In this document: positions 1 through 7,493 of the stretch, in pieces | How the letters are laid out: every line of letters begins with the position of its first letter | Position numbering within the stretch: the stretch's first letter is position 1 | Translations under genes and position numbers: made by a program | Notes under the pieces: generated by a model | The model's input: only the letters and a program-made list of their open reading frames with translations | The model's database searches: none | Told to the model about the DNA's origin: nothing | Source of the DNA: Olivibacter domesticus | GTDB lineage: Bacteria > Bacteroidota > Bacteroidia > Sphingobacteriales > Sphingobacteriaceae | Direction: 5' to 3' | Assembly (NCBI RefSeq): GCF_900109575.1 | Contig: NZ_FOAF01000001.1 | Coordinates: forward strand, 2,017,662 to 2,081,661 | DNA length: 64,000 nucleotides

Positions 1-344
1 ACTGCTTTAAATCCGATGTGGGCAATGAAAGGTCTTGGGCGCTTAAATATTTTTTTGAGCGCAAAATTCAGTAAGGCTGTAGTGGCAGTACTACTTGCGA
101 CATAAGCAGCGTTCTGACGCATTCCTTTATTACCATCTATAGCTCCAGCTACAAAAAGTCCAATTGGAATGGCAGCATTGACATAATTATTAGCATCAGA
201 GATAACCCGCATAACCTTGGTTTGTTGCATGGTACGTTTTGCAGCTAAACTTTCTAAAATCCTTAAATCTATTTTGTCTATCGCAGATTGTGCATCTACA
301 GTGTTATAAGTGAAAAGAATAAGGATAAAGGCCCAGACTTTCAT
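1..344 (-). CDS. PAP2-family phosphatase, N-terminal part (cut by window edge)
   Basis: The reading frame opens at an ATG at 344 and runs off the left edge. It encodes about 114 residues with a short N-terminal signal peptide ending near DAQS. The segment LKKIFKRPRP fits the first PAP2 motif, K-x6-RP, and it follows small-residue-rich membrane-like stretches (PIGLFVAGAIDG, STATTALLNFALK). PAP2 enzymes remove phosphate from lipid pyrophosphates or phosphatidic acid at the membrane. The remaining motifs (PSGH and SRxxxxxHxxxD) would lie outside the window, so activity cannot be judged. A hairpin module lies 65 bp upstream. Confidence 0.8.
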   Translation of the reverse strand, partial: MKVWAFILILFTYNTVDAQSAIDKIDLRILESLAAKRTMQQTKVMRVISDANNYVNAAIPIGLFVAGAIDGNKGMRQNAAYVASSTATTALLNFALKKIFKRPRPFIAHIGFKA

Positions 345-405
345 CAAGTAAAGATTTAAATCTCAAACATAGCCAAAAATCGGGAAAAGATCATATCGTA
401 TAAAT

Positions 406-472
406 AAAAAAAGGTCTTCAATCGGTGAAATTGAAGACCTTTAGCTAAGCAATTATAAAGCTAAATTATGAC
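406..472 (-). ncRNA. Small-RNA-like hairpin module, copy A
   Basis: Read on the minus strand, an A/T-rich lead is followed by a 12-bp hairpin (arms 430-441 and 411-422, 7-nt loop) and a T-tract, an intrinsic terminator shape. The hairpin plus about 30 nt before it is nearly identical to copy B at 1265-1333. Copy A lies 63 nt after the yceI-like stop codon, so it may simply terminate that gene. The upstream TTTGTCT of copy B is kept (about 505-511) but the -7 box is degenerate, so independent transcription is doubtful. Confidence 0.35.
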
Positions 473-534
473 CTAACGATCATTTATAAAAATGCTGAGA
501 CAAAATAATTTATAATTATCGATCACCTTAAAAT

Positions 535-1107
535 CTATTCTACGCTAAATTCACCATCGGCAGTAAGTTTTACTTGCTCCCCTAACATCTCTGCCGGAAA
601 CTTAGTACCAATTGCAAAATCGGATCGGTTCAAACTGCCTGACACATTAAAACCAGCAACCTGCTTTTTACTCTTTGGATTCGTGATCGTCCCTCTATGC
701 CACAATTCTAATTGAATGGGTTTAGTAACACCATGCAAGGTCAGGTCACCGGAAAGTTTATATCTCCCCTCACTAATTTTCTCAAGGCCAGTGCTTTTAA
801 AAGACAATGTTGAAAATTGTTCTACATCGAAAAAATCTGCACTTCTTAAATGTTTATCACGCTGTTCAATACCTGTATTGACAGAAACCGCTTTTGCAGT
901 AAAATTAAATACAGCATCGCTAAAATCATCTTTTGTGGTGGTTAGGCTCGCTTCAAAATCTGTAAATGCGCCTGAAACAGTGGAGATCCCCATGTGGGTA
1001 ACATCAAATTTAATTTGCGTATGTGCTTTGTCGGCTTTCCAGATCGTTTGGGCCAGGCCTGGTAAGGATATTGCTGCTAATAGCAGGAGAACTAATAACT
1101 TTTTCAT
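535..1107 (-). CDS. YceI-family periplasmic protein
   Basis: This is a 190-residue exported protein. Start 1107 is chosen because it gives a clean signal peptide (MKKLLVLLLLAAISLPGLAQ); an in-frame start at 1134 adds nine residues ahead of it. The mature part has the YceI layout: WKADKAHTQIKFDVTHMGIS at the start, a DFSDAVFNFTAKA strand, RDKHLRSADFFDVEQF, and SGDLTLHGVTKPIQLEL near the end. YceI proteins are lipocalin-like barrels that bind polyisoprenoid-type lipids; the physiological ligand is usually unknown. It is flanked on both sides by copies of one small hairpin module. Confidence 0.88.
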   Translation of the reverse strand: MKKLLVLLLLAAISLPGLAQTIWKADKAHTQIKFDVTHMGISTVSGAFTDFEASLTTTKDDFSDAVFNFTAKAVSVNTGIEQRDKHLRSADFFDVEQFSTLSFKSTGLEKISEGRYKLSGDLTLHGVTKPIQLELWHRGTITNPKSKKQVAGFNVSGSLNRSDFAIGTKFPAEMLGEQVKLTADGEFSVE

Positions 1108-1264
1108 AATTTGTTGTTTACTGATGAATGACAAGGATTATTTATATTCAATAATATTACTCAAAAGAAATCATGAATCGTTAAATAAGACAAATAATGT
1201 TTTCATTTTGTTTAAAACTTCTTGTAAACAATATCCAGAATAAAAGCAACGAGAGTAGACATAA

Positions 1265-1333
1265 ACAAAAAAGATCTTCAACCGGGGAGATTGAAGACCT
1301 TTAACTAACCAATTATAAACCTAAATTATGATG
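1265..1333 (-). ncRNA. Candidate small RNA, copy B, with own promoter and terminator
   Basis: On the minus strand a perfect-looking promoter (1337-1368) is followed by about 65 nt and then a hairpin (arms 1291-1300 and 1272-1281) running into six T's. One stem position is A/C if read on the plus strand but a G-U wobble on the minus strand, supporting minus-strand transcription. No open frame of useful length lies between promoter and terminator. The unit is a near-duplicate of copy A across yceI. Function is unknown; expression is inferred only from the signals. Confidence 0.45.
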
Positions 1334-1336
1334 ACA

Positions 1337-1368
1337 CAAAGATAGTGTACAAAAAACACTAAGACAAA
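1337..1368 (-). promoter_or_regulatory. Promoter of candidate small RNA
   Basis: Minus-strand TTTG (1365-1368), a 20-nt spacer and TATCTTTG (1337-1344) match the Bacteroidota housekeeping promoter consensus TTTG-N19/20-TAnnTTTG exactly. The predicted transcript start is near 1330. Confidence 0.55.
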
Positions 1369-1578
1369 TGGTATTTGTAATTTATTTGTCATTTACTAAA
1401 AATTAAACACATAGGTTCTTGCCTTGTTATATTCGTTTAACATTATTACTAATCATTGTTAACCTTTTCATAAAGTTGAATTAACAATCTAAAAACACGA
1501 TAATGCTATCATTGCACCCAATATAATAGACGGTTATCTTTTAATACATTGTTTTAACATTTCACACCCATTATTTGC

Positions 1579-3159
1579 ATGAAAAAATCTAACTTTTTAT
1601 TTTTCACCTCCCTTTTTTTTTCCTCACTTAGTTACGGACAGGAGTTCGTTAAAGGTTATGTATACGATGATGCTAATGGGAATGGGAAAATGGATAAAAA
1701 AGAAATTGGTTTAGCACAAGTGTCTGTCAGTAACGGAATTGAGGTTGCTCAAACGAGCGACAAAGGTTATTATGAATTACCTGCGAGAGAAGATCAAGTA
1801 ATATTCGTGATCAAACCCACCGGGTATCAATCACCGCTTAACGAAAACAATTTACCCCAAAACTATTACCTTCATAAACCAAACGGTTCGCCTGCCGACT
1901 TCAAATATAAGGGTGTATCCCCTACTGGGCCGCTACCTAAACTTCTAAACTTTGCTTTAATCAAGCAAGAGGAAAATGATAACTTTAAAGCACTTATTTT
2001 TGGCGATCCACAACCTTATGATGAAAAGGAAATCGAGTACTTCTCTAAAGGCATAGTATCAGAAGTTGTAGGAATTAAAGGAGTTGCTTTCGGTTTAAGC
2101 TTGGGAGATTTAGTAGGAAATGATCTTAGCTTACACAGTCCTTATATAAAAGCGGTAAAAGAAGTTGGTTTGCCGTGGTACAACTTAATGGGAAACCATG
2201 ATATGAATTTTGACGCCACCGCCGACTCGTTATCCGACGAAACGTTCGAAGCTAATTTCGGGCCAGTCAATTATGCATTTAATGTAGGAAAAGCACATTT
2301 TATTGTGCTGGATGACATTCTTTATCCTGATCCACGTGATAACAAAAGTTATTGGGGAGGCTTTCGCGAAGATCAGTTACAGTTCATTGAAAACGATTTA
2401 AAATATATTGACAAAAATCATTTGATCGTGTTGGCTTTTCATATTCCTTTAATGCATCACGAGGAAGACGCCTTTAGAAATAACGATCGCCAGCGCTTGT
2501 TCGACTTGCTGAAAGACTTCCCTCATACCTTATCTCTATCAGCCCATACGCATCTACAACGACAAAACTTCTACACCAAAGAAGACGGTTGGCAACAAGA
2601 AAAGCCACACCATGAATACAATGCAGGTACTACTTCGGGTGATTGGTACTCGGGTGAATTGAACGAGCAAGGCGTTCCTATCTCGACTATGCGCGATGGT
2701 ACACCGAAAGGCTATGCTTTTATTACTTTTAAAGGTAATGAATATAGTATTGATTATAAAGTTGCCGGAAAGCCTGCAGATTACCAGATCGAACTTTTCG
2801 CACCAAAAATCCTGCCCCGTAACAAAAGAACGTCTGCGGGTATTTACGCCAACTTTTTTATGGGAGCCAAAGGTGATGATGTTCTGTATCGTGTAGACAA
2901 CGGTCCTTGGAAAAAAATGGAATATGTAGAAGGGGCCGATCCAAACTTCTTGGATATTTTACATAAATACGACCATAGTAAAATACTTTTATCTGGTAGG
3001 CGTCCGTCCAATCCCGAAGACTGCACGCATCTCTGGCGGGGAGTAATACCCACAAAATTGACTGTTGGTGCGCATCAGATAGAAGTGAAAGCAACTGATC
3101 GCTATGGAAAAATCTCAACGGAAATAATAAATTATGAGATAGCAGAACAGGCAAATTAA
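1579..3159 (+). CDS. Exported calcineurin-like metallophosphoesterase with N- and C-terminal accessory domains
   Basis: A 526-residue protein with a signal peptide (about 1-20). An N-terminal Ig-like domain (about 22-130) contains a DDANGNGKMDKKE acidic loop resembling a calcium site. The catalytic metallophosphatase domain carries the metal-binding series GDPQ (D143), GDLVG (176-180), GNHD (205-208), a histidine in AFHIPL, and SAHTH. A beta-rich C-terminal domain (about 400-526) follows. The order corresponds to the Metallophos_N, Metallophos and Metallophos_C families common in Bacteroidota. It probably hydrolyses phosphoesters in the periplasm or at the surface; the substrate cannot be read from the sequence. 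No operon partner. Confidence 0.9.
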   Translation: MKKSNFLFFTSLFFSSLSYGQEFVKGYVYDDANGNGKMDKKEIGLAQVSVSNGIEVAQTSDKGYYELPAREDQVIFVIKPTGYQSPLNENNLPQNYYLHKPNGSPADFKYKGVSPTGPLPKLLNFALIKQEENDNFKALIFGDPQPYDEKEIEYFSKGIVSEVVGIKGVAFGLSLGDLVGNDLSLHSPYIKAVKEVGLPWYNLMGNHDMNFDATADSLSDETFEANFGPVNYAFNVGKAHFIVLDDILYPDPRDNKSYWGGFREDQLQFIENDLKYIDKNHLIVLAFHIPLMHHEEDAFRNNDRQRLFDLLKDFPHTLSLSAHTHLQRQNFYTKEDGWQQEKPHHEYNAGTTSGDWYSGELNEQGVPISTMRDGTPKGYAFITFKGNEYSIDYKVAGKPADYQIELFAPKILPRNKRTSAGIYANFFMGAKGDDVLYRVDNGPWKKMEYVEGADPNFLDILHKYDHSKILLSGRRPSNPEDCTHLWRGVIPTKLTVGAHQIEVKATDRYGKISTEIINYEIAEQAN

Positions 3160-3201
3160 AATTAATTGAATATACAAAAAAGTAGAAAATACACTAAAAG
3201 T

Positions 3202-3226
3202 AACTGTAATTCATTATAGTTTTTTT
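3202..3226 (+). terminator. Intrinsic terminator after metallophosphoesterase
   Basis: An 8-bp stem with one G-T wobble (3202-3209 with 3214-3221), a 4-nt loop, then a T run to 3226, 43 nt after the stop codon and between convergent genes. Confidence 0.55.
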
Positions 3227-3250
3227 GAATAGTAAGCAAGTTATTTTCAA

Positions 3251-4216
3251 TTATTTATTACTTATCGATTTGAAGAAATAGGGAGAGTCATTCCATTTTA
3301 TTTTCTTATATGGAAATGCCGTTTTGAGATTTTCTGGAAGATTATTCCATATAACTTGGCTCATTTTCTCTAATAAAAGTTTGCGCGAAAAGGAATCATT
3401 TACGACAAGGCTGATTTCCCGAACGGGTTGTGGGTCCATAAACTTTTTAAAAAGCGGATTGGGTAATTCATGAAGAATAGATAGTTCTGGGATGATGGCA
3501 AAGCCCAAATTTGCTCTTACTAGGTTTTTTAACGTTTCTATTGTACGGATGTCATAGGAATAATTAGAAGACTCATTGGTATAATCTATATCACAAATAG
3601 CCAACATCTGCGCATTATAGCAATACTCATCATGCAATAATAACAACGAATTTGCACCTATATCTGTCATTTTATACAATGGTTCATTCGCTGCTGGATG
3701 ATCTGCATGCAGAAACGCAATAAAAGGTTCGTTAAAGACGTGAAATTCCCTTAAGTTTTTCTTACCTGTTGGTGTTGCCATCAGTGCAATATCGATTATT
3801 CCAGCTTCTAAATCATTCATTAACGATAAGGTAGAACCTTCCTTAATAGTAAGATGTAGTTGAGGAGCTATTTCCCGCATCTTCTGAATAAAATCGGGTA
3901 CTATATACGGAGAGAGGGTGATGATGACTCCCAAATTTATATTACCCGCCAGTGTATTTTTTTCACTAATAATAAGGTTTTGCATTTCATCAACCTCCCT
4001 CATTATCTTTTTTGCTTTGTTGATAATCTGTTCTCCGAGTATAGTAGGTTTTAACGGCACTTTATTTCTGTCAAAAATTTTCACGCCGATTTCCTCTTCT
4101 AAATTTTTTAATTGAATGGTTAAGCCTGGCTGCGATACCATACACTCCTCTGCTGCTTTAGAAAAATGTCGCTCCTTATCTAAGGCAATTATATATTTAA
4201 GCTGTTGCAAAGTCAT
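3251..4216 (-). CDS. oxyR: OxyR-type peroxide-sensing LysR regulator
   Basis: A 321-residue LysR-family protein. The N-terminal helix-turn-helix (about 1-60) reads MTLQQLKYIIALDKERHFSK, typical of Bacteroidota OxyR, followed by an effector domain. LLHDEYCYNAQMLAIC places cysteines at 199 and 208, the same numbers and spacing as the disulfide-forming pair of E. coli OxyR, so peroxide sensing is very likely. It is divergent (106 bp) from an esterase-OsmC operon, consistent with an oxidative-stress regulon. A 14-bp palindrome with GATAA/TTATC arms sits in the gap just upstream of the operon promoter. Confidence 0.9.
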   Translation of the reverse strand: MTLQQLKYIIALDKERHFSKAAEECMVSQPGLTIQLKNLEEEIGVKIFDRNKVPLKPTILGEQIINKAKKIMREVDEMQNLIISEKNTLAGNINLGVIITLSPYIVPDFIQKMREIAPQLHLTIKEGSTLSLMNDLEAGIIDIALMATPTGKKNLREFHVFNEPFIAFLHADHPAANEPLYKMTDIGANSLLLLHDEYCYNAQMLAICDIDYTNESSNYSYDIRTIETLKNLVRANLGFAIIPELSILHELPNPLFKKFMDPQPVREISLVVNDSFSRKLLLEKMSQVIWNNLPENLKTAFPYKKIKWNDSPYFFKSISNK

Positions 4217-4237
4217 ATTATAAATAAATTTTATAAA

Positions 4238-4285
4238 GATAAAAAATTATCAATTTGAATTATAAACAAATGCACCCTACTTTTG
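4238..4285 (+). promoter_or_regulatory. Promoter of the esterase-osmC operon with adjacent palindromic site
   Basis: TTTG (4254-4257), a 20-nt spacer and TACTTTTG (4278-4285) match the Bacteroidota promoter consensus exactly. A perfect-arm palindrome GATAA-N4-TTATC occupies 4238-4251, immediately before the -33 element. That is where a LysR-type activator such as the divergent OxyR would be expected to bind. Confidence 0.6.
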
Positions 4286-4322
4286 GTTCCATAAATAACA
4301 AGAAGCATTAAAAAGTAAATTT

Positions 4323-5315
4323 ATGGAAACTTCAAACATCTTTGGCCAAATCGACCCTTCCCTTGCCGGAAGCTATAGCGTAGAAAAAGAAACACATGAA
4401 TTCTTAAAAGCTGTCCATGGAAATACCGGGCCTCAACTTTATGAATTGTCTATTCAAGATGCTCGCCAAGTACTCATCGATGCCCAATCAACAACTGTCG
4501 AAAAATTGCCTGTCGACACGGAAGAAAAAAACATAGAAATAGACGGAAAATCCATTTCCTTACGCATTGTCAAGCCTAGTGAAACGAAAGGAAATCTACC
4601 CGTATTGATTTATTTCCATGGAGGCGGTTGGGTACTAGGTGATGCTTTTACACATGACCGATTGGTGCGAGAACTAGCTGTTGGGGCAAATATAGCAGTC
4701 GCCTTTGTTAATTATTCTCCCTCTCCTGAGGCCAAGTATCCGACGGCAAACGAAGAGGCTTACGCCGCTACTAAATGGATAAAGGATCATGGAGCATCTT
4801 TTGGACTTGACACCCAAAAAATTGCTGTAGGTGGGGATAGTGTGGGGGGTAATATGGCCATTGCGGTAACACTGATGGCGAAAGAACGTAAAGGTCCAAA
4901 AATAGACTTTCAACTACTATTTTATCCTGTAACAGATGCAGCATTCAACACAGCCTCCTACCAACAGTTTGCTAATGGACATTTTTTAACGCTGAACGCG
5001 ATGATCTGGTTTTGGGACAATTATGCACCCGACAGAAGGGTACGTGATCATATTACGGCCTCTCCTCTCCGCGCCAGCTTTGAAGAATTGAAGGAACTCC
5101 CGGAAGCATTGATTATCACGGCAGAGAATGATGTGCTACGAGATGAGGGAGAAGCCTATGCAAAAAAACTCAACGCCGCTGGAGTAAAAGTCACTAGCAC
5201 CCGTTACCTAGGAACCATACACGATTTTGTCATGCTGAATCCAATAACGAATACACCCGCGCCAAGGGCAGCAATCAAACAGGCCATCAATGCATTAACA
5301 GAAAAACTACATTAA
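4323..5315 (+). CDS. Alpha/beta hydrolase, hormone-sensitive-lipase family esterase
   Basis: A 330-residue cytoplasmic esterase without signal peptide. It has the HSL (family IV) signature HGGGW (99-103) for the oxyanion hole, nucleophile S173 in GDSVGG, acid D270 in TAENDVLRDEG, and H300 in TIHDF, so a complete triad is visible. Such enzymes hydrolyse short acyl esters and related xenobiotic esters. It is first in a two-gene operon with osmC (57-bp gap), divergent from oxyR, which suggests a role in detoxifying oxidised or peroxidised esters (inference). Length is normal for the family. Confidence 0.88.
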   Translation: METSNIFGQIDPSLAGSYSVEKETHEFLKAVHGNTGPQLYELSIQDARQVLIDAQSTTVEKLPVDTEEKNIEIDGKSISLRIVKPSETKGNLPVLIYFHGGGWVLGDAFTHDRLVRELAVGANIAVAFVNYSPSPEAKYPTANEEAYAATKWIKDHGASFGLDTQKIAVGGDSVGGNMAIAVTLMAKERKGPKIDFQLLFYPVTDAAFNTASYQQFANGHFLTLNAMIWFWDNYAPDRRVRDHITASPLRASFEELKELPEALIITAENDVLRDEGEAYAKKLNAAGVKVTSTRYLGTIHDFVMLNPITNTPAPRAAIKQAINALTEKLH

Positions 5316-5372
5316 CATAATACAAGCGAAGGCAATAATTCATTAAATTAGTAACATTATAAAATAAAAATC

Positions 5373-5789
5373 ATGAAATTTACAAGAAAAGCAAATGCCA
5401 ATTGGAAAGGTACCGGAATGGAAGGTAAAGGTACCATTAGCACACAAAGTAATACACTCGATAACGCTCAACTTTCTTTTAAAACCCGTTTTGAACAAGG
5501 TGTAGGTACGAACCCTGAAGAGTTGGTGGCCGCCGCACATTCCGGATGTTTTACTATGCAGCTTAGCTTCTTGCTTAGCGAAAAAGGGTATACACCCGGT
5601 AATTTAGATACGGAAGCGCAAGTTACTTTTGAAGATGGTTCTATTACCAATATCGCTTTGATCTTAAAAGGAGAAGTAGAAGGAATTACCGAAGCAGAAT
5701 TTAAAGAAATCGCCCAAAAGGCTAAAGAAATCTGTCCAATTTCTAAGTTACTGAACACCAATATTACGCTTGATGCGTCCTTGGTATAA
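5373..5789 (+). CDS. OsmC-type hydroperoxide reductase
   Basis: A 138-residue OsmC/Ohr-superfamily protein. The two redox cysteines are at C59 (AAAHSGCFTMQLS) and C121 (EICPISKLL), the pair used to reduce organic hydroperoxides in homodimeric OsmC proteins. EELVAAAHSGCF and the N-terminal KANANWKGTGMEGKG are typical of the OsmC rather than the Ohr branch. It lies downstream of an esterase and next to oxyR. A strong hairpin follows the stop codon. Confidence 0.9.
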   Translation: MKFTRKANANWKGTGMEGKGTISTQSNTLDNAQLSFKTRFEQGVGTNPEELVAAAHSGCFTMQLSFLLSEKGYTPGNLDTEAQVTFEDGSITNIALILKGEVEGITEAEFKEIAQKAKEICPISKLLNTNITLDASLV

Positions 5790-5797
5790 ATGAATCT

Positions 5798-5831
5798 AAA
5801 GCACAGCGTTCCCCTATTATCGCTGTGCTTT
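5798..5831. terminator. Hairpin between convergent osmC and sugar transporter genes
   Basis: A perfect 11-bp stem (5798-5808 with 5821-5831) and a 12-nt loop, 9 nt after the osmC stop and 51 nt beyond the stop of the opposing transporter. Flanking A and T runs are short, so strength is uncertain. It could serve both genes. Confidence 0.5.
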
Positions 5832-5881
5832 ACATCTATCCACAATTTGAAATATCGAATTCCCTCTCTTAATTAAGAGCG

Positions 5882-7234
5882 TCAATGCTCAATTAATTGT
5901 TGTTCTAGTTGTTCCAAGGTTTGTCCTTTTGTTTCTTTCACCTTGCGCTTTACAAAAAGAAAACCCAACAAACAGATACCCGCATAAAGATAAAATGGTC
6001 CGTATGTTCCTAACACTTCAGCTAGAACTGGAAAGGTAAACACCAAGATAAAATAAGCAATCCAAAGCGATACAATAGCTACCGAAGAGGCCAACCCACG
6101 TATCCTATTCGGAAAAATTTCCGATATCAACACCCAGGTTACTGGCGCCAATGATGTTGCATACATGGCAATAGCGATCAATACAAAAGCGGAAACCAAA
6201 CTTGGCGCCGCCTGGCTTTGAAGTAAGTATGCCAATACTATATATACGATTGATAATCCGAGTGAACCGATGAGCATCAGTGGACGCCGACCCAAACGAT
6301 CAACTTGCCACATGGCTATCAGCGTAAAAACTAAATTGACTAAACCAATAGCTACCGTTTCAAATAACTGTCGATCTAAATCAGCACCCACTGACTCAAA
6401 TATGGTTGAGGTATAATTGAAGACAACGTTAATACCGCAAAGTTGCTGAAAAACAGCAAGCGTTATTCCGACAATCACTGCTGGACGAACTCCTTTTTCA
6501 AAAACTGCCTTAAAAGATTGTTTAGTAGTCCCTCGAAGCGATTGCTGTATATCGCGACAGGTATCTTCTACAAACACTTCGCTACCAATATTATTTAAGA
6601 CCTTTTTTGCCTCTTCTGCTTTCCCTGCTTTAAGCAACCATCTTGGACTTTCAGGCAACCAGATTACACCTAAAAAAAACAACGTTGCGGGGAGCGCCCC
6701 TAACCCAAACATCCAACGCCAAGCATCCGGACCGTTATCAGCAAGGGTGTAATTCACTAAATTAGTGGTTAGAATACCTACAACAATAGTCAACTGGTTA
6801 ATCGCAACATTACGTCCACGGATATTTGCTGGAGATACTTCTGCAATATATAATGGACTTAGCATGGAGGCCATCCCCACACCAATACCTGCTGCAAAAC
6901 GCATGACAACAAACAGGGTGAGGCCAGATGAAAAGGCCATTCCCAATGACGAGACAGCAAAAATAAATGCGGCAAGCATCAAACCTGGCTTACGCCCATA
7001 GCGTTCTGAGAAACCTCCTGCTATTAAACAACCTACTATACAGCCTAGGGCCAATGAACCGGTAAGAAATCCCTCCCACCAAGCATTTAATTCAAATTCA
7101 GGACGAAGAAAAGGTAAAGCACCAGCTATTACGGCAAAGTCAAAGCCAAACAGATACCCTCCAAGAGCAGAAATAAAGGAAATTCCTAGTATATAAGCAT
7201 TTTTAAACGTCACTGATTGTTGCGTAGCAGTCAT
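5882..7234 (-). CDS. Sugar porter (MFS), sugar:H+ symporter
   Basis: A 450-residue, 12-helix MFS protein of the sugar porter family. Family signatures are present: ERYGRKPG after helix 2, RGRNVAINQL, PESPRWLL at the end of helix 6, QQLCGINVVFNYTS in helix 7, DRLGRRPL after helix 8, and a C-terminal VKETKG. The closest general type is the XylE/GalP-like proton symporters. It is divergent from susC at the head of a galactoside-type locus, so it most likely imports the monosaccharide or small sugar released in the periplasm; galactose is a guess from the GH36 enzyme and epimerase. Confidence 0.9.
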   Translation of the reverse strand: MTATQQSVTFKNAYILGISFISALGGYLFGFDFAVIAGALPFLRPEFELNAWWEGFLTGSLALGCIVGCLIAGGFSERYGRKPGLMLAAFIFAVSSLGMAFSSGLTLFVVMRFAAGIGVGMASMLSPLYIAEVSPANIRGRNVAINQLTIVVGILTTNLVNYTLADNGPDAWRWMFGLGALPATLFFLGVIWLPESPRWLLKAGKAEEAKKVLNNIGSEVFVEDTCRDIQQSLRGTTKQSFKAVFEKGVRPAVIVGITLAVFQQLCGINVVFNYTSTIFESVGADLDRQLFETVAIGLVNLVFTLIAMWQVDRLGRRPLMLIGSLGLSIVYIVLAYLLQSQAAPSLVSAFVLIAIAMYATSLAPVTWVLISEIFPNRIRGLASSVAIVSLWIAYFILVFTFPVLAEVLGTYGPFYLYAGICLLGFLFVKRKVKETKGQTLEQLEQQLIEH

Positions 7235-7424
7235 ATAGATACAGTAGCTATAGGTTTATCATTAGAAACAAAGATTCGAACTTTGCCTAAAAGAAAAAAT
7301 GGAAAGTATTATGAAAACAATAGACTATATTACGATTCATCATTAAAATTTCACAGGAAAGCAACCACGATCAGTCTCTAATTTGTATTTGTAATATAAT
7401 CCATCTTTTCCCTATTATTCTCTA

Positions 7425-7455
7425 TTTAAGGTAAGCTCTTCGCTTTCTACATTTG
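7425..7455 (+). promoter_or_regulatory. Promoter of the susCD-GH2 operon
   Basis: A perfect -7 element TACATTTG (7448-7455) preceded after 19 nt by TTTA (7425-7428), one base from TTTG. The predicted start is near 7462, giving a leader of about 30 nt before the susC ATG. Confidence 0.5.
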
Positions 7456-7493
7456 CGGTATAACCTACTAATTATTAACCAATATAAACATTT

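Noticed and set aside
716-1243. 175-residue plus-strand frame
   Set aside because: Antisense to the YceI-like gene, which has clear family motifs and a signal peptide.
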